64,000 bases of DNA from Halichondria panicea (Eukaryota > Porifera > Demospongiae > Suberitida > Halichondriidae). The position numbers were made by a program, and so were the translations under genes. Below the pieces are notes generated by a model that worked only from the letters and a program-made list of their open reading frames with translations, made no database searches and was not told the origin of the DNA. Shown here in pieces: positions 8,093 to 19,233 of this stretch (position 1 is its first letter; every line of letters begins with the position of its first letter). The stretch covers positions 2,375,001 to 2,439,000 of the forward strand of contig NC_087391.1 of the NCBI RefSeq assembly GCF_963675165.1. The letters are read 5' to 3'.

Positions 8093-9110
8093 GTTATATA
8101 TATATAGTGTCACTGTATAGTAGTCAGTCATTGTGTCTGTTAGTGTGTTTGTTTCTATAAAATATGTATTCTTGTTTTGCTCTACTTAATAATGCTACGT
8201 TTATAGCATACCGTTTCACAATGACAATGAGCAATGCACCCTCATTTATGGCCCATTTGTGAAACAGCCAACCTGAGCATGCAAAACTCTTGGTGGGTGT
8301 GGTTTGCTGGCATTAAACCGCGAATATTCTTCCACGCGTTGCCAAATAGCGAAAATTTCACCAGTATTAGGAAATAACTGCTCTGTGAAGTTATAGGCAT
8401 TGCAGTGAACAAGAAAATTAAGCAAGTCACAAATCTGCCAAAAGCAATGTTAGTACCTTAGGTATCTCATAGCGACCACTCCAACCATAACTATAGCAAA
8501 TGACGTGATGGTCACAAACATGCTGCCTATAGAAACATCAGTTTAGTATTCCCTCATCAGCCATGTCCATGCACCGAGGAGAGCAGCTCTCTAACACAGT
8601 CAATGCGACCCACAGAAGCACCCATGGCTTCCCCTGATCATCCCAATGTGCTTCAATAGCCAGGCTGATTTTTTTCAGACGAGGGTTTTTTCTTATAAGC
8701 GTCGATAGCGTCCAGAGGTTCAGTTGTAACCTCATTCCAGAAGGAGCTAGGAGGGTGTGATGTATAGGATTTGCATTCACCTATCCTACAACAATGAGAA
8801 CATAATACACATAATTATGCTTCTTGTCGATCTCTAATCGTTTAATTGATCTGATTGGTCAGGTCGGAATTCCGTCCCAGCCAAAAGAAGACTAAAGTGC
8901 TCAGACTCTCTCCTGTCGGGTGCGGCTAATTTATGAGACTAAGTTGGCTGATTCAGTTGAATCTTGCTGTGGTATTTTAGGAGCATTGCTTGAGTGCTTG
9001 AGTTATTAGTGTAACTATGGTGTCACAATCATGCTTGTCCTTATTAGGCATCCATCAACATACCTGTTGCTTGAGTGTTAGTGCTCTATTAGCAGTGCTC
9101 TATTAGCTAT
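8093..9110. repeat. Recurring inter-copy spacer (unit 2)
   Basis: Same text as 505-1400, uninterrupted, leading into copy C. It holds a minus-strand frame 8538-8780 and a shorter one 8242-8430 that recur imperfectly in the other units. The part after TTTTAGGAGCA (8980-9110, a TTGCTTGAGTG... stretch) shows the host sequence that the Ngaro-type element interrupts in unit 1. Confidence 0.7.
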
Positions 9111-9229
9111 GACCAAGTACGTAGTATAATAGTTGTAAAGAAGTATTGGCCAAGAATCTGTGTTATTATTATTTTGCTATACGTACACTTACTGGAGTTG
9201 CTTCTCGGGTGTAATATAATATTTCTTTG

Positions 9230-10806
9230 ATGGCTATCAATGCTCGTGGAAACAAGAAAAGAAGTTGTAAATGGAGAGTCAGATGGTTCTACTCTAAGGG
9301 AGCCTACTTGGTCTTGCTGTGGAACCTGCTGGTCAACTTGTCATTTGCGACTACCCTGCTATTGTTTTCTGGTCGATTCGCTGGTTATTTTTCATCAAGT
9401 CCATTGATGTGTCGATACTGATAGCCATTGTACTTGTATGTTCTCTTGTCATTTCGGCTCCATTATCAGGTTGGCTGGCTGATGCTAAACTTGGAAACTT
9501 AAAAGTTCACAAAATCGGTATTTTTCTAATCTTTTTGTCGACTTTGGTGACATGTGTGCTCACGTTGACAACTGAGTTGTTTAACAGTAACAGTCTTAAG
9601 CTTTTAATTTTCAGTGTCATTGCTATCCTATCTTTGTTAGGATATGGAGCTTTCTTATCTACCTCTGTCCAGCTAGGTCTTGATCAAATGCCTGAAGCTT
9701 CTTCAGAAAACATTAGTAGCTTTCTTAATTGGCATTATTTTCTTGTTGTTGCCAGCTATTGGATAGTTATAGTATTGTACGATATTAAAAATGAATGTGT
9801 TAATGAAAAGTACAACCTGACTTATAACCAGATACTGAGCTTTTTCTCTGTGTTTTGTATGAGTATTGTTCTAATTTCTGATTTTTGTCTCTCCTCGAAG
9901 TGTCTGGTAGTTGAACCTAAAGCAACTCAGTCTCTGAAAACCATCTATCAAGTTATCAAGTTTGCTGCCAAGCACAAGGCTCCCCTCAATCGCAGTGCTC
10001 TCACATATTGGGAGGAAGACATACCTTCTAGACTAGATCTTGGTAAGTCAAGGTATGGTGGACCGTTCACTACAGAGCAAGTTGAAGATGTGAAAACAGT
10101 ATTTCGTGTCTTTTCTCTTGGTTTAACAACATCGTTTGCGTATTGCTTCTTTACTACTGTAAGTATTAAGACTGCCACATTTGTTTCGTTAACGGAATGT
10201 GAAAGCACCGTCGTTTTTCTGTTTAGCTACTTTGGTCTAGTAACTTTCTTAATTGGAATTTTGTTGCAAGAATTTTTGATTTATCCTTTAGCCCGAGGCA
10301 AATTTCCTGGTACTTTGACAAGATTTAAAGCTACATACTTCCTTATCGTAACCATTTGTGTCTTGTGTCTTATTTTAGCTGTTCTCAAGTACTTTGGACT
10401 TGTCCCTAGTTTATCAATTGATGTTATTTTCCCAGTGTCTAGTGGTTTGCTGTCTGTGGTTTATATACCTACAGAATTGGAGTTTGCATGTGCTCAGTCA
10501 CCATACAATACGAGAGGGTTGCTTGTTGGTTTGGTCTACATTAAATTTGCTGGGTCTCTTTTCTTCAATATCGTGATGAGTAGTGCATGTACTAGTGAGG
10601 AGTACTGCATCATCATAAAATGGTCTGTATTGACTGGGCTCATTTTGTTTGGATTTGTGTTGTTCGTTTTTGTGGTTCGCCGATACAAGTTAAGAACGAG
10701 GGACGATGGTTTTGTAGCTCAACAAATTATTGAAGAGATATACGATCGAAACCTCACTGCTGCTGCTCAGCTAGAGCAACCACGCAATTTTGCAACTATG
10801 AAATGA
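9230..10806 (+). pseudogene. POT/SLC15-like transporter, copy C (single frameshift)
   Basis: MAINARG-type, start ATG 9230. The first ~59 codons are in one frame. A one-base deletion at about 9404 (CCATTGATGTG where copy E has CCATTGTATGTG) shifts the rest, which is then open to the stop at 10806. All conserved blocks are present: PLSGWLADAKLGN, QLGLDQMPEAS, the long central loop with KSRYGGPFTTEQVED, ELEFACAQSPYNTRG in TM10, and the RRYKLRTRDDGF tail. Either a recent pseudogene, an allele, or an assembly error. Reads or transcripts would settle it. Confidence 0.85.
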
Positions 10807-11969
10807 TATTGATTTTGTATGTACACTCATATTTATATTTGACTTGTGTGGACACAATAATTAACCTGAGGCAGGCATGTAGGCAGTGACAGGTTATATA
10901 TATATAGTGTCACTGTATGGTAGTCAGTCATTGTGTCTGTTAGTGTGTTTGTTTCTATTAAATTGATGCATGCAATGCCGTTCTTAAAGCCTGCTTTTTC
11001 ATAATAATTGTTATAGGAATTCATAATTGTTATAGGAACTGAATTGCAATTATTATTTCTTTTAATTGATGGTTAGTTGCCTGCCGCTAGATTTCTTCTA
11101 CTGATTTTTTTCTACTTCAATAGAATCACACATCGAGAGGGTTTAGTGCCAAATTAATATTCCAGTTATACGGTATTCGGTTTAAGCTCAATCTTTGGAT
11201 GCCTTGGGATGAAACCTTAGTTAGAAAATACACGCCTGTATGTAATTAATCTTCCAGTGCGTTTAATCGATGTAATTTCTATACTTGTAGGGCCTTAAAA
11301 TGGTCGTGGATAGTCAGAGTGCTCTCTCGATGGTAGCATAGGATGGGGCAAGGTGTCCGGACACGTCGCATCCCGCACCAGCAGCTTCCCACACTTCCAA
11401 GGCACCACATGCAGTGATGTCTCCTGGACACTCATTCATAATTATAAATGTTGAACAAAAAACGTTGGTGGTTTCAAGGCCATATGCATGCTCTTGGAAT
11501 AGGCGTGGGTTTGGGACGGACCAGAGTAGGTCGGAAGTGCCAAGGCCGCGCTTTGGAAGGCATGGTTGTAGAAGATCCACTATGTGGGCCGGACGATGAG
11601 AGCCATGTAGGCGAACAACTCGGGCGCTTTTTCAGGAAAGCACTGAACCAAGAACGGTGGCCATTGTAGCGAAATTGTCCACCCAGACGGAGATGTCCAA
11701 GATAGCCAACCTAGGGCGCCCGGTTGGAGCTGGCCTCGCTCATCTCAATGAACTTAGTATCTTTGCGGCTATGGTCGTGGACACAGTTGCTCCCGGGTTG
11801 TAGGATGCTAAACTACATGCTACCAGTGTTAAATAATTATGCATGTAATTTCAGTTTACGTATTTTCTTGATTCTCTATAATTACACTGTTGACTTTCAA
11901 AATGCTGTGTAAGCAGTCAGTTTGTACTGATTACACTAAGTACCTATACAAAGCTATGCAGTGTTGTAA
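10807..11969. other. Intergenic stretch between copies C and F (duplicated at 23.8-25.25 kb)
   Basis: No gene is recognised. It shares its whole length with 23828-25250. The copy there has an extra ~265 bases (about 24176-24443) after TATACGGCATTC. A GC-richer block at 11290-11800 is also shared and looks like old coding or transposon DNA, with several short open frames on both strands and no recognisable protein. Confidence 0.6.
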
Positions 11970-13528
11970 ATGATGTGCAAGTACAAATTGAGGTGGTTCT
12001 ATTCCAAGAGAGCCTTTCTGGTTTTGTTTTGGACACTACTGCTGAGTTTTATAAGCCCTTCTCTGTACTACTTGAATGTTGAAGTATTTGTAGGTAAAGT
12101 TTCGAAATGGTTTGTTGTGCTTTCAGTTTTGATTGCAGCACCCTTGTCAGGATGGTTAGCAAATACCAAACAAGGCAACTACAGAGTGTTTAAGATTGGA
12201 TGTGTATCGTTGTTTGTTTCGACTGTGATGACTTGCTTAGTTTTTGTTATTGGGTTTGAAATCAGTACTGTGCTTGTATCGATACAATTTAGTTTCAGTG
12301 TTACGTTTTTTATAGTAGGAGTTTGGATGTGTCTTGTAACCGTCCTTCAACTTGGTCTAGATCAAATGCCAGATGCCTCTTCCTCGAACATTTCTTCTTA
12401 CATTGCCTGGTTTGTTGGTGCCACAGTGGCTGGAATGTATCTCAGTTACTTTACATCTTCACCGTCGTCCTGTACACACTTTAAAACTATTATGGTGTCT
12501 CCCATTGTTTCCCTGTTTTTAGTTCTTTGTATGGCTCTTATTCTTGTTCAACAGTTTTTTATCCCTTCAAAATGGCTAATAATTGAACCCAGATCACCTC
12601 AGTCTCTGAAAACCATCTACCACATTCTTAAGTTTGCTAAGCAACACAAAGCTCCCCTCAATCGCAGTTCTCTTACATATTGGGAGGAAGAAATACCTTC
12701 TAGAGTAGATCTTGGTAAGTCAAGGTATGGTGGACCGTTCACTACGGAGCAAGTTGAAGATGTGAAAACGTTATTATGTCTAATGGTTATAAGCCTGCCT
12801 TTTTTCTTAATCACTCTTTCGTTGGGAATTCGCCCAAATATTGTGAGCCACGTCGATTTTCAAATTCCTGGCCTGAATCAGTGTAGTGCATTTGTACTTT
12901 TGGCGTTTACCTACAGTTCACATTGGAGTAGTGTACTAGCCACAATCTTTTGTGAGCTTGTCTTTTACCCACTTGTTGGAAATAAGTCTCCAAGTCTTCT
13001 CCAAAAAATTGGATTCACAAGTTTTATGTTGTTAGCTTTTCGTGTCTAATTATCAAGTTAGTTCAGTATTTAGATCATTCCAATGAAAATGTTAGTGAGT
13101 GGATAGCACGTGTCATTTATTTGGTAACTTCGGGTGTTTTGTTCCAGATTTTCCTCACTTCAGTACTTGAGTTCGCTTGTGCTCAGTCTCCCTATCACAT
13201 GAGGGAACTTGTCCTTTCTTTTGTGATTGTGTTTATAGTGTCTGGTAGTGTTGTTGGTACTTCATTTGGTCGTTACCTAAGTTATCAAGCATGTGAAGAT
13301 CAAAGCTCTTGGTGTTCTGTTGTGCCATTTGCAGTGAAAACTGTGATTAGTTTGATTTCACTAGTATTGTTTTGTGTCGTGTCTCGCTGGTACAAGATGA
13401 GAGTGAGAGATGATGGATTTGCTCAGCAGAGGATAGTGGAGGAGGTCTATGATCGATACCTCACCGCTGAAGCAGCAAGATCAAACACTCAGTATGGTAC
13501 TGTTGGGTTGAACAATACAGTTAGGTAG
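11970..13528 (+). pseudogene. POT/SLC15-like transporter, copy F (7-base deletion)
   Basis: MMCKYK-type, start ATG 11970, open to 13049. Compared with intact copy G, seven bases are missing at about 13027 (TTTATGTTGTTAG against TTTATGACTTCTGTTGTTAG), probably by slippage across TG. The remainder (to 13528) is readable in the shifted frame and keeps LEFACAQSPYHMR and the RVRDDGFAQQ tail. A further in-frame difference from G lies near 12120, where a few codons of TM2 are missing. Duplicated together with copy C. Confidence 0.9.
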
Positions 13529-14395
13529 TAGTATCCTGTACCATGATTTGATTTCAGAAGCTGTTTGTGACCTTATTATTATGTTTTTAGTGTTGAAGTT
13601 TGTTTATATTGTACTTGACATTTGTAACGTTCATTAAATAGGTGTCTATACTATGTAGGTGTCTATACTATGTAGACCATTTTTATTGACATCTTTCGGA
13701 TAGCACACGCATGACGTAGCATGTACGCACATGAGCACTTTGCTTAACCGATTATACGCCTTGACGCCACGTAGCGAGTAAGTACCACCTTAAAATTTTT
13801 AAATTATCGTAAAAACTTTCACTGTTTACAATAGTCGATGTGCATACAGAGTTCTAGTACATTCTTGTACCAAGTGCTTAGTATATCTTTCAACTTACAT
13901 GCTTGTTAATGTATGAAGCTATACTATACATTGTATATATTGCGGTGGTTGTTGTTCATGTGTTTCATTGTTCATATTGAAAACTTGTCCCAATAAATTA
14001 TTATCATAGCGATTATGTGTTATTGTAATTAAATAGGTTTTACAGTGTAAATTTTAAAATTCTTTTAATGCAGTAACATAACTTCTAGCAAGCAATATGT
14101 GTTCTATTTGTGACTTTTTAGATACTAATGTTGAACACAATTTTCGTTATAATTCTTGTGATTTGTGGTGTTGAATTCAGCACCGTTATCCAGGTGGTTA
14201 TAGCTGATGCAAAAGTAGGGTTTTTAGGTTTTTGTTTTGCCTATGGTGGTTTTAAAACACTTGTTTTGGGTCATGTAGGTTAATTATATAAATGAATGAC
14301 CGACCATTCAACGTCCTCCGGCTGAATTAAAAATCTCTGGTGTCCATTTTCTCCTTAAGGTTGTCGCACACCATGAACATAGAATTCTGTGTTCA
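13529..14395. other. 3' flank of copy F
   Basis: No gene seen. Parallel to 26835-27676 downstream of copy G, with small indels. It contains CCCAATAAATTATT near 13989, a candidate polyadenylation signal at the same relative place as in G. Confidence 0.55.
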
Positions 14396-15062
14396 TAATT
14401 ATTTCTTAATGTCAGCCCTTTGACAAGAAGTGTTCCCCACCGCAACCTGCTATGTCTGTGCCTGCTGCGGGGTGCCGGTCCGCTACCCAGAACATAACGG
14501 GAGCTGGATGCACTTGAGTCGTCTCCCAAGGTTGGAGGGTCGGTGTCCTCGTCTTCCGAGGTTGGAGAGTCGGCGTCCGAGGACGTTCAATTGTCTTCCG
14601 AGGACGGTGGGTCTGGCGATTGGTCTGGCGATTGGTCCCTGTCAGGGTGGTGGTGCTCCCACAAGCGGGCCGCCCTGTCTGCCTGTGTGCCTGCATGGGA
14701 GAAGTGTTCATAGTCCAGATGGAGGGCCAGTAGGGCGCGTGGAACAGAGGTGTAGTCTGACACGTCTGTTGGGAGGGGTGGTGGTCCAGCAGCTGTTCGG
14801 CGGCGAGACATTGTACCAGAGAGAGAGGGATTGAAATGGATAGTGACCAAAAGCAGAGAGACACGATCAATAGCTTTGTTTCTATCTGACTGCGTGTGAG
14901 CGCAACTGCCATGCGGTTGTCCGCTTACTGCGCATGCGCAGACCCCCGCGCACGTGTAAGGCTGCCACGTGGTCGTCTGCCCATTGCGCATGTGCATACC
15001 CCCAGCACCTGAGATCTTGCACTGGCTGCCATTAACCATTGTTTAGTGCCACCACAAAACCT
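14396..15062 (-). mobile_element. Retroelement gag fragment 1 (SAP-like N-terminus), present in one segmental duplicate only
   Basis: The minus-strand frame from ATG ~14811 begins MSRRRTAAGPPPLP, then VPRALLALHLDYEHFSHAG with RAARLWEH. It shares this pattern (LxLHLDxxHxSHAG...RLWEH) with fragments at 30.9 and 44.2 kb. The pattern resembles a SAP-type helix pair. Upstream lies the family's 5' leader: GCGCATGCGCAG, then CTGGCTGCCATTAACCATTG, then a CACAAAACC-type motif. The matching place after copy G (27676) lacks all ~660 bases, which defines this as an insertion. Stops and missing downstream coding make it dead. Confidence 0.65.
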
Positions 15063-15705
15063 ACTATACACACAACAAAGTCATTTTTACAACAAATATT
15101 TTAATTTTTATTGCTCCAATTTCCTTTTCTTGATAGTGTCTGCTTCTAGGCTTGCTGCATATATACTCTCTATCCTGCTCTCACCTTGAGGATTCATAAT
15201 TCAACAGAATTAGATAGAGGACATTAGCTGTATATAGTCGCTAGCATTTGAGGAGAAAAGCCGCAGAAGTTGAGAAGATAGTCTCCTCTGACTTTTCGCC
15301 ACTCCACTTTGCATGAAAGAAAACGTTATGTATAGATTGGCGACGGCGGGAACAATCGTGCCTCGAGTGACGGGAGGAATGGCTATCTGAGGAGCTGACA
15401 GTGATGACGGTGGAAGTCCTGTAGAACGACAGGACCCAAAGCCCATAGGTGGGGGATGGATACAGAGAGGAAGAAGCGAGCCTGGGAGTCAGGGCTCAAG
15501 CAGGATCAGTGTCACTGGGAGAGTCAGTGTGGCTAGGAGAGCTAGGAGAGCTGGAAGGAAACATGACCGTCAGAGTCATTATCGGTGCCGTCAGGGAAAA
15601 ATTCGCAGTCATTGGTTTGTGGTTTACAGCTGCTGATGTCATCAAAACAGTAGAAAATAGTAAATTATGTAGCTTTTCAGTTTATCTCAGCAATGGAATA
15701 AGCAT
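15063..15705. other. End of the segmental duplication and unassigned sequence
   Basis: Similarity to the 27.7 kb region ends at about 15200. A minus-strand open frame 15446-15210 (MGFGSCRSTGLPPSS...) and a plus-strand frame 15449-15709 are not recognised and carry no clear splice sites. I see no supported gene. Confidence 0.4.
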
Positions 15706-16496
15706 ATAGGATGTTTAGACTCGCAAGCCACTCCCTTTTCTCTGATTGGACGGGGGCGGGAAAAAAGGGACTGGTGACTCTGGGCTACAGCTTGTGTAAA
15801 TCAGGAATGCTATTAAATATTAATGTCATGTGCAAATTATCCAGATGCGTCAAAATCTAAAGACACACAGAAGATAAGTACGTATACAGATCTATCTAGC
15901 CAGCCTTTTGATATTATAGATCCTTGTACCAGTGTCTGTTGTGCCACAACTTGTGGATTAGCATGGAACAGCTGATGAACGTAGAAATCTTGGCAGTCCT
16001 TCTTTGAACCGAGGAGTGGCAGCGATTTAAGACAGCTTGTACAAGTCTGACTACTCTCAATTCAACTGCTGCCCTCTGCCATTATCTGTCTTGTATTGTA
16101 CAGGTTATTAAAAGCTTTAGGCAACCAATAACACACTGACTTTCGGCTGCCAGTTCTCATCACGTAAAACTAAAACACAGCTAATCTCTGCTGGTGTCTT
16201 AGATGACTATATCCTAGCTGAATGCATGCCTGATGTCGTTATTACTCCATCATCTTCTCTTTTCTAGCACTAGCATCCATTCTCAAACTGTAGCTAAGAA
16301 GCCCGCGATCACTTTTGCAGGCTATGCAATTCTACTTAACCTCACGCAATTTTTGGATCACGTGGAAAAATCAATGAATAATCTCTACCCAAATTCTGGT
16401 AGAGACAGAAGCTGTAGCCCAGAGTCACCAGTCCCTTTTCTCCCGCCCCCGTCCAATCAGAGAAAAGGGAGTGGCTTGCGAGTCTAATAGGATGTT
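15706..16496. mobile_element. 771-bp Mutator-like MITE with ~75-bp inverted ends and 10-bp target duplication
   Basis: Element 15716-16486. The ends start TAGACTCGCAAGCCACTCCC and the first ~75 bases (through GACTCTGGGCTACAGC) are mirrored at the right end with only a few differences near the G-rich core. The flanking direct repeat ATAGGATGTT (15706-15715, 16487-16496) is a 10-bp target duplication. Long inverted ends with a 9-11-bp duplication are the hallmark of Mutator-like elements. The interior has no transposase. Confidence 0.9.
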
Positions 16497-17352
16497 CTTG
16501 GTATCAAAATGTAGCCCATTTCATCTGTAAACTTACTACAAAATTTTAAAGCTAAGCTATTAATTTTTCAGAAGTTATTACTGACTCTAACTAAAAGTGT
16601 ACCTTAAAACCAGTAAATCATGAATTATAAACACTGTGAACATATGTAAGACCCAGAAATATTTATCACTTTAAAACACTTTGTTATGTGAACAATTATA
16701 TTTCGTGAACATGTTAACAATAATATGAACTGTGTCTATAATATTAATAATTATAGCGATGGATTATTTAGTTGTATATCTGATAAATTAACTGTACTAC
16801 AACGTACGTGGAAATAGCAATGGATTTAGTTGAAGGAACAATACGTCATTATATAGTTTGTTAATTTAAGAATAAAATAACCTACCCAAACTTAATTCTG
16901 TTATTATAACAACTGTTGTGTTACAATAACTGCATGCACCTTTAAAACTTACTACTACAAGGTGGAAACAGCAATATATTTAAAAATATTATGATAAATT
17001 AAAGTACAATTTGTTAATTTAAGAAAACTTTGATCAAAATAACCTGCCTGAAATTCTGTTATTATAACAATAGTTGATAGTTTTCACAATCCGTTTTTAC
17101 GGTGTACTGCTGCTCGACAACAATCAGAATTATGTTGAGACTGTTATGCACGTAACATGCTACTATTTTGAACAAAGGCTTGGGCTGCACCCATGGCTTA
17201 GAGTAGGGTTAGGGTTAGGTGTGGGATCAGTTGGGGACATATGAAAATAATGATTGCTTGTAAAACGTCGTAGTGAGTTTTTACCCTGTCATTATTCAAA
17301 CGAAGACTGAATGCTTGATTAATGCGATTTAAAAAGGAGTGGAAGCTATTTT
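16497..17352. other. AT-rich intergenic stretch
   Basis: Very AT-rich, with loosely repeated phrases such as GTTAATTTAAGAA and TTCTGTTATTATAACAA (about 16858-16920 and 17008-17075). It contains a short telomere-like run, TAGGGTTAGGGTTAGG, at 17204-17219. No gene was seen. Confidence 0.5.
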
Positions 17353-17419
17353 GGTCGAAATTTTGTTGCAAGAATTTTTGCTAATAACCAGAGGCAAATT
17401 TCCTGGAGCTTTGACAGGT
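17353..17419 (+). pseudogene. Relic of a POT-like transporter copy
   Basis: TCGAAATTTTGTTGCAAGAA and GAGGCAAATTTCCTGG match copy C around 10253-10316, which encodes LLQEFLIYPLARGKFPG, with a small internal deletion and substitutions. It is an isolated ~67-base remnant just upstream of the next spacer unit, which suggests that a further copy once stood here. Confidence 0.6.
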
Positions 17420-17659
17420 TAATGGTCAAATCCATCTATATAATTACCATATTTACTTGTTTAAACGCCGATGTAAAAGCTCTATCATATTGTTACATTA
17501 TTGGTTCAGAGTTATAGTCTCTCCAGAACTTCTCTTTCCAATCCGCTTTGTACAATATGTACTTTTGCAGTTTTTGATAGGTCTTCGGCAACCCAAGAGT
17601 AGCAAGACGCTTGGCCCTATCCCTATAGTGTCGTCGTTGGCTTCGTCTGTGTGAGACTC

Positions 17660-19138
17660 GTATATGGCTACAGCCTCTGTGAAGTTATAGGCATTGCAGT
17701 GAACAAGAAAATTAAGCAAGTCACAAATCCGCCAAAAGCAATGTTAGTGCCTTGGGTATCTCATAGCGACCACTCCAACCATTACTAGCAAATGACGTGA
17801 TGGTCATAAACATGCTGCCTATAGACACATCAGTTTAGTGTTACCTCATCAGCCAGGTCCATGCATCGAGGAGAGCAGCTCTATAACACAGTCAATGCGA
17901 CCACAGGACAGTGGGAAGCACCCATGGCTTCCCCTGATCATCCCAATGTGCTTCAATAGCCAGGCTGATTTTTTTCAGATGAGGGTTCTTTCTTGTAACC
18001 CTCGATGGCATCCGGAGGTTCAGTTGTAACCTCATACCCCAGAAGGAGCTAGGAGGGTGTGAGCTAGGTATAAGATATGCAATATATAAGTAGGGTTCAC
18101 CTATCCTACAACAATGAGAACATAATTGGGGCGAGCGAAGCGAGTCCCTTAGTTAGTCATGCACGTGGTCCGGGTGGTGTATGTATGTATGTATGTCTGT
18201 CGTGGACCGGCAGGCTGGCATGGACTGGCATACGATATTTGCTTTTGTGACTCGTGATCCTTTACCAATTTCTACGTGACTCAATAACTTTAGCTCGATA
18301 AAGATATGAATAGCGGTAAAACTAGGGATAAGGAGGGAGCGGGAGCGACAGGCAAGATCCTCAGAAATAGCTAAAAAGAGGGAAAGGAGGCTTACTAGAC
18401 CCAGTGAAAGATACAGGGCACACAGGAGCAGCAGGAAGTGAAGGTATAACTGACTCAAACGGTTCTGCAGGTGTTCAAGTTGCCTAACATAAATACATTT
18501 TGTGTAGAAAGTGCACAAGTCAGCAGAAAGTGGCCAAACATTATTAAATTTTCATTACACTTACAGAGACTCCAGAGGCCACATATATATAGGCACGCTT
18601 GAAGCAACACATGCAGGCAGAGGCATACAGAGTGAATCCCGATATGCCTCTATTCGAACACTGTTCAATCCAAGATGCTGTTTATATCTGCAGTCATGCC
18701 AATAATGCATGTCTATCTATCGATTACCACTTGCATGGACAATATGAATTCGCAGGCCATGTCATCAACCTGCCACAAGATGTGGTGTCATTTGCACAAT
18801 ATCTTTCAGCAGAGTTGGATGCGTCGCTTGCCCCATGGCGCTTGCGTCACCCTAGTTTATACATTAATTGACGCTTCTTGTCGGTCTCTAATCGTTTATT
18901 GGTCAGGTCGGAATTCCGACCCAGCTAAAAGAAGACTAAAGTGCTCAGACTCTCTCCTGTCAGGTGCGGCTGATTTATGAGACTATATAAGTTGGCTGAT
19001 TCATGAGACTTAAGTTGATCGAATCTAGCTATGGTATTTTAGGAGCATTGCTTGAGTTATTAGTGTAACTATGGTGTCACAATCATGTCCTTATTAGGTA
19101 TCTATCTGTTGCTTGAGTGTTAGTGCTCTATTAGCTAA
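17660..19138. repeat. Recurring inter-copy spacer (unit 3) carrying an inserted element
   Basis: 17672-18120 and 18871-19138 match the other spacers. Between them, 18125-18870 is extra sequence starting GGGGCGAGCGAAGCGAGTCC and ending CACCCTAGTTTATACATTAA. Unit 4 (21770-21860) keeps only the two ends of this extra sequence, joined at GTCCGGGTG/CGCTTGCC. The interior contains a short (ATGT)n run near 18180 and unassigned open frames (18153-18518 minus, 18599-18871 plus) with no recognised protein. Confidence 0.6.
18125..18870. mobile_element. Inserted element, full form (~746 bp), unclassified
   Basis: Defined by comparison with the spacers that lack it and with the internally deleted form at 21770-21860. 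The ends carry GGGGCGAGCGAAGCGAGTCC and GCGCTTGCGTCACCCTAG. No clear inverted ends or target duplication were found, and no transposase frame was recognised. Confidence 0.45.
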
Positions 19139-19233
19139 GACCAAGTACGTAGTATAATAGTTGTAAAGAAGTATTGGCCAAGAATCTGTGATATTATTAT
19201 TTTGCTACACGTGCTTCTCGGGTGTAATATAAG

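Noticed and set aside
9948-10208. Antisense open frames across the conserved central transporter block (also 12617-12814, 19899-20255, 22960-23265)
   Set aside because: They mirror a strongly conserved sense region, begin and end at unrelated places, and have no start context or splice sites. They are shadows of the sense gene.
11290-11800. GC-richer block with several short open frames, shared with 24560-25060, considered as a gene
   Set aside because: Frames differ between the two copies, with stops on both strands, and no protein motif or splice site could be recognised.
14930-14945. TGCGCATGCGCAG palindromes at three places, considered as independent regulatory sites
   Set aside because: They occur at the same place in the 5' leader of each gag fragment, so they are part of the retroelement, not host sites.
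16233-16487. Plus-strand open frame inside the 771-bp MITE
   Set aside because: It ends within the inverted terminal repeat, has no transposase motif, and reflects the palindromic end.
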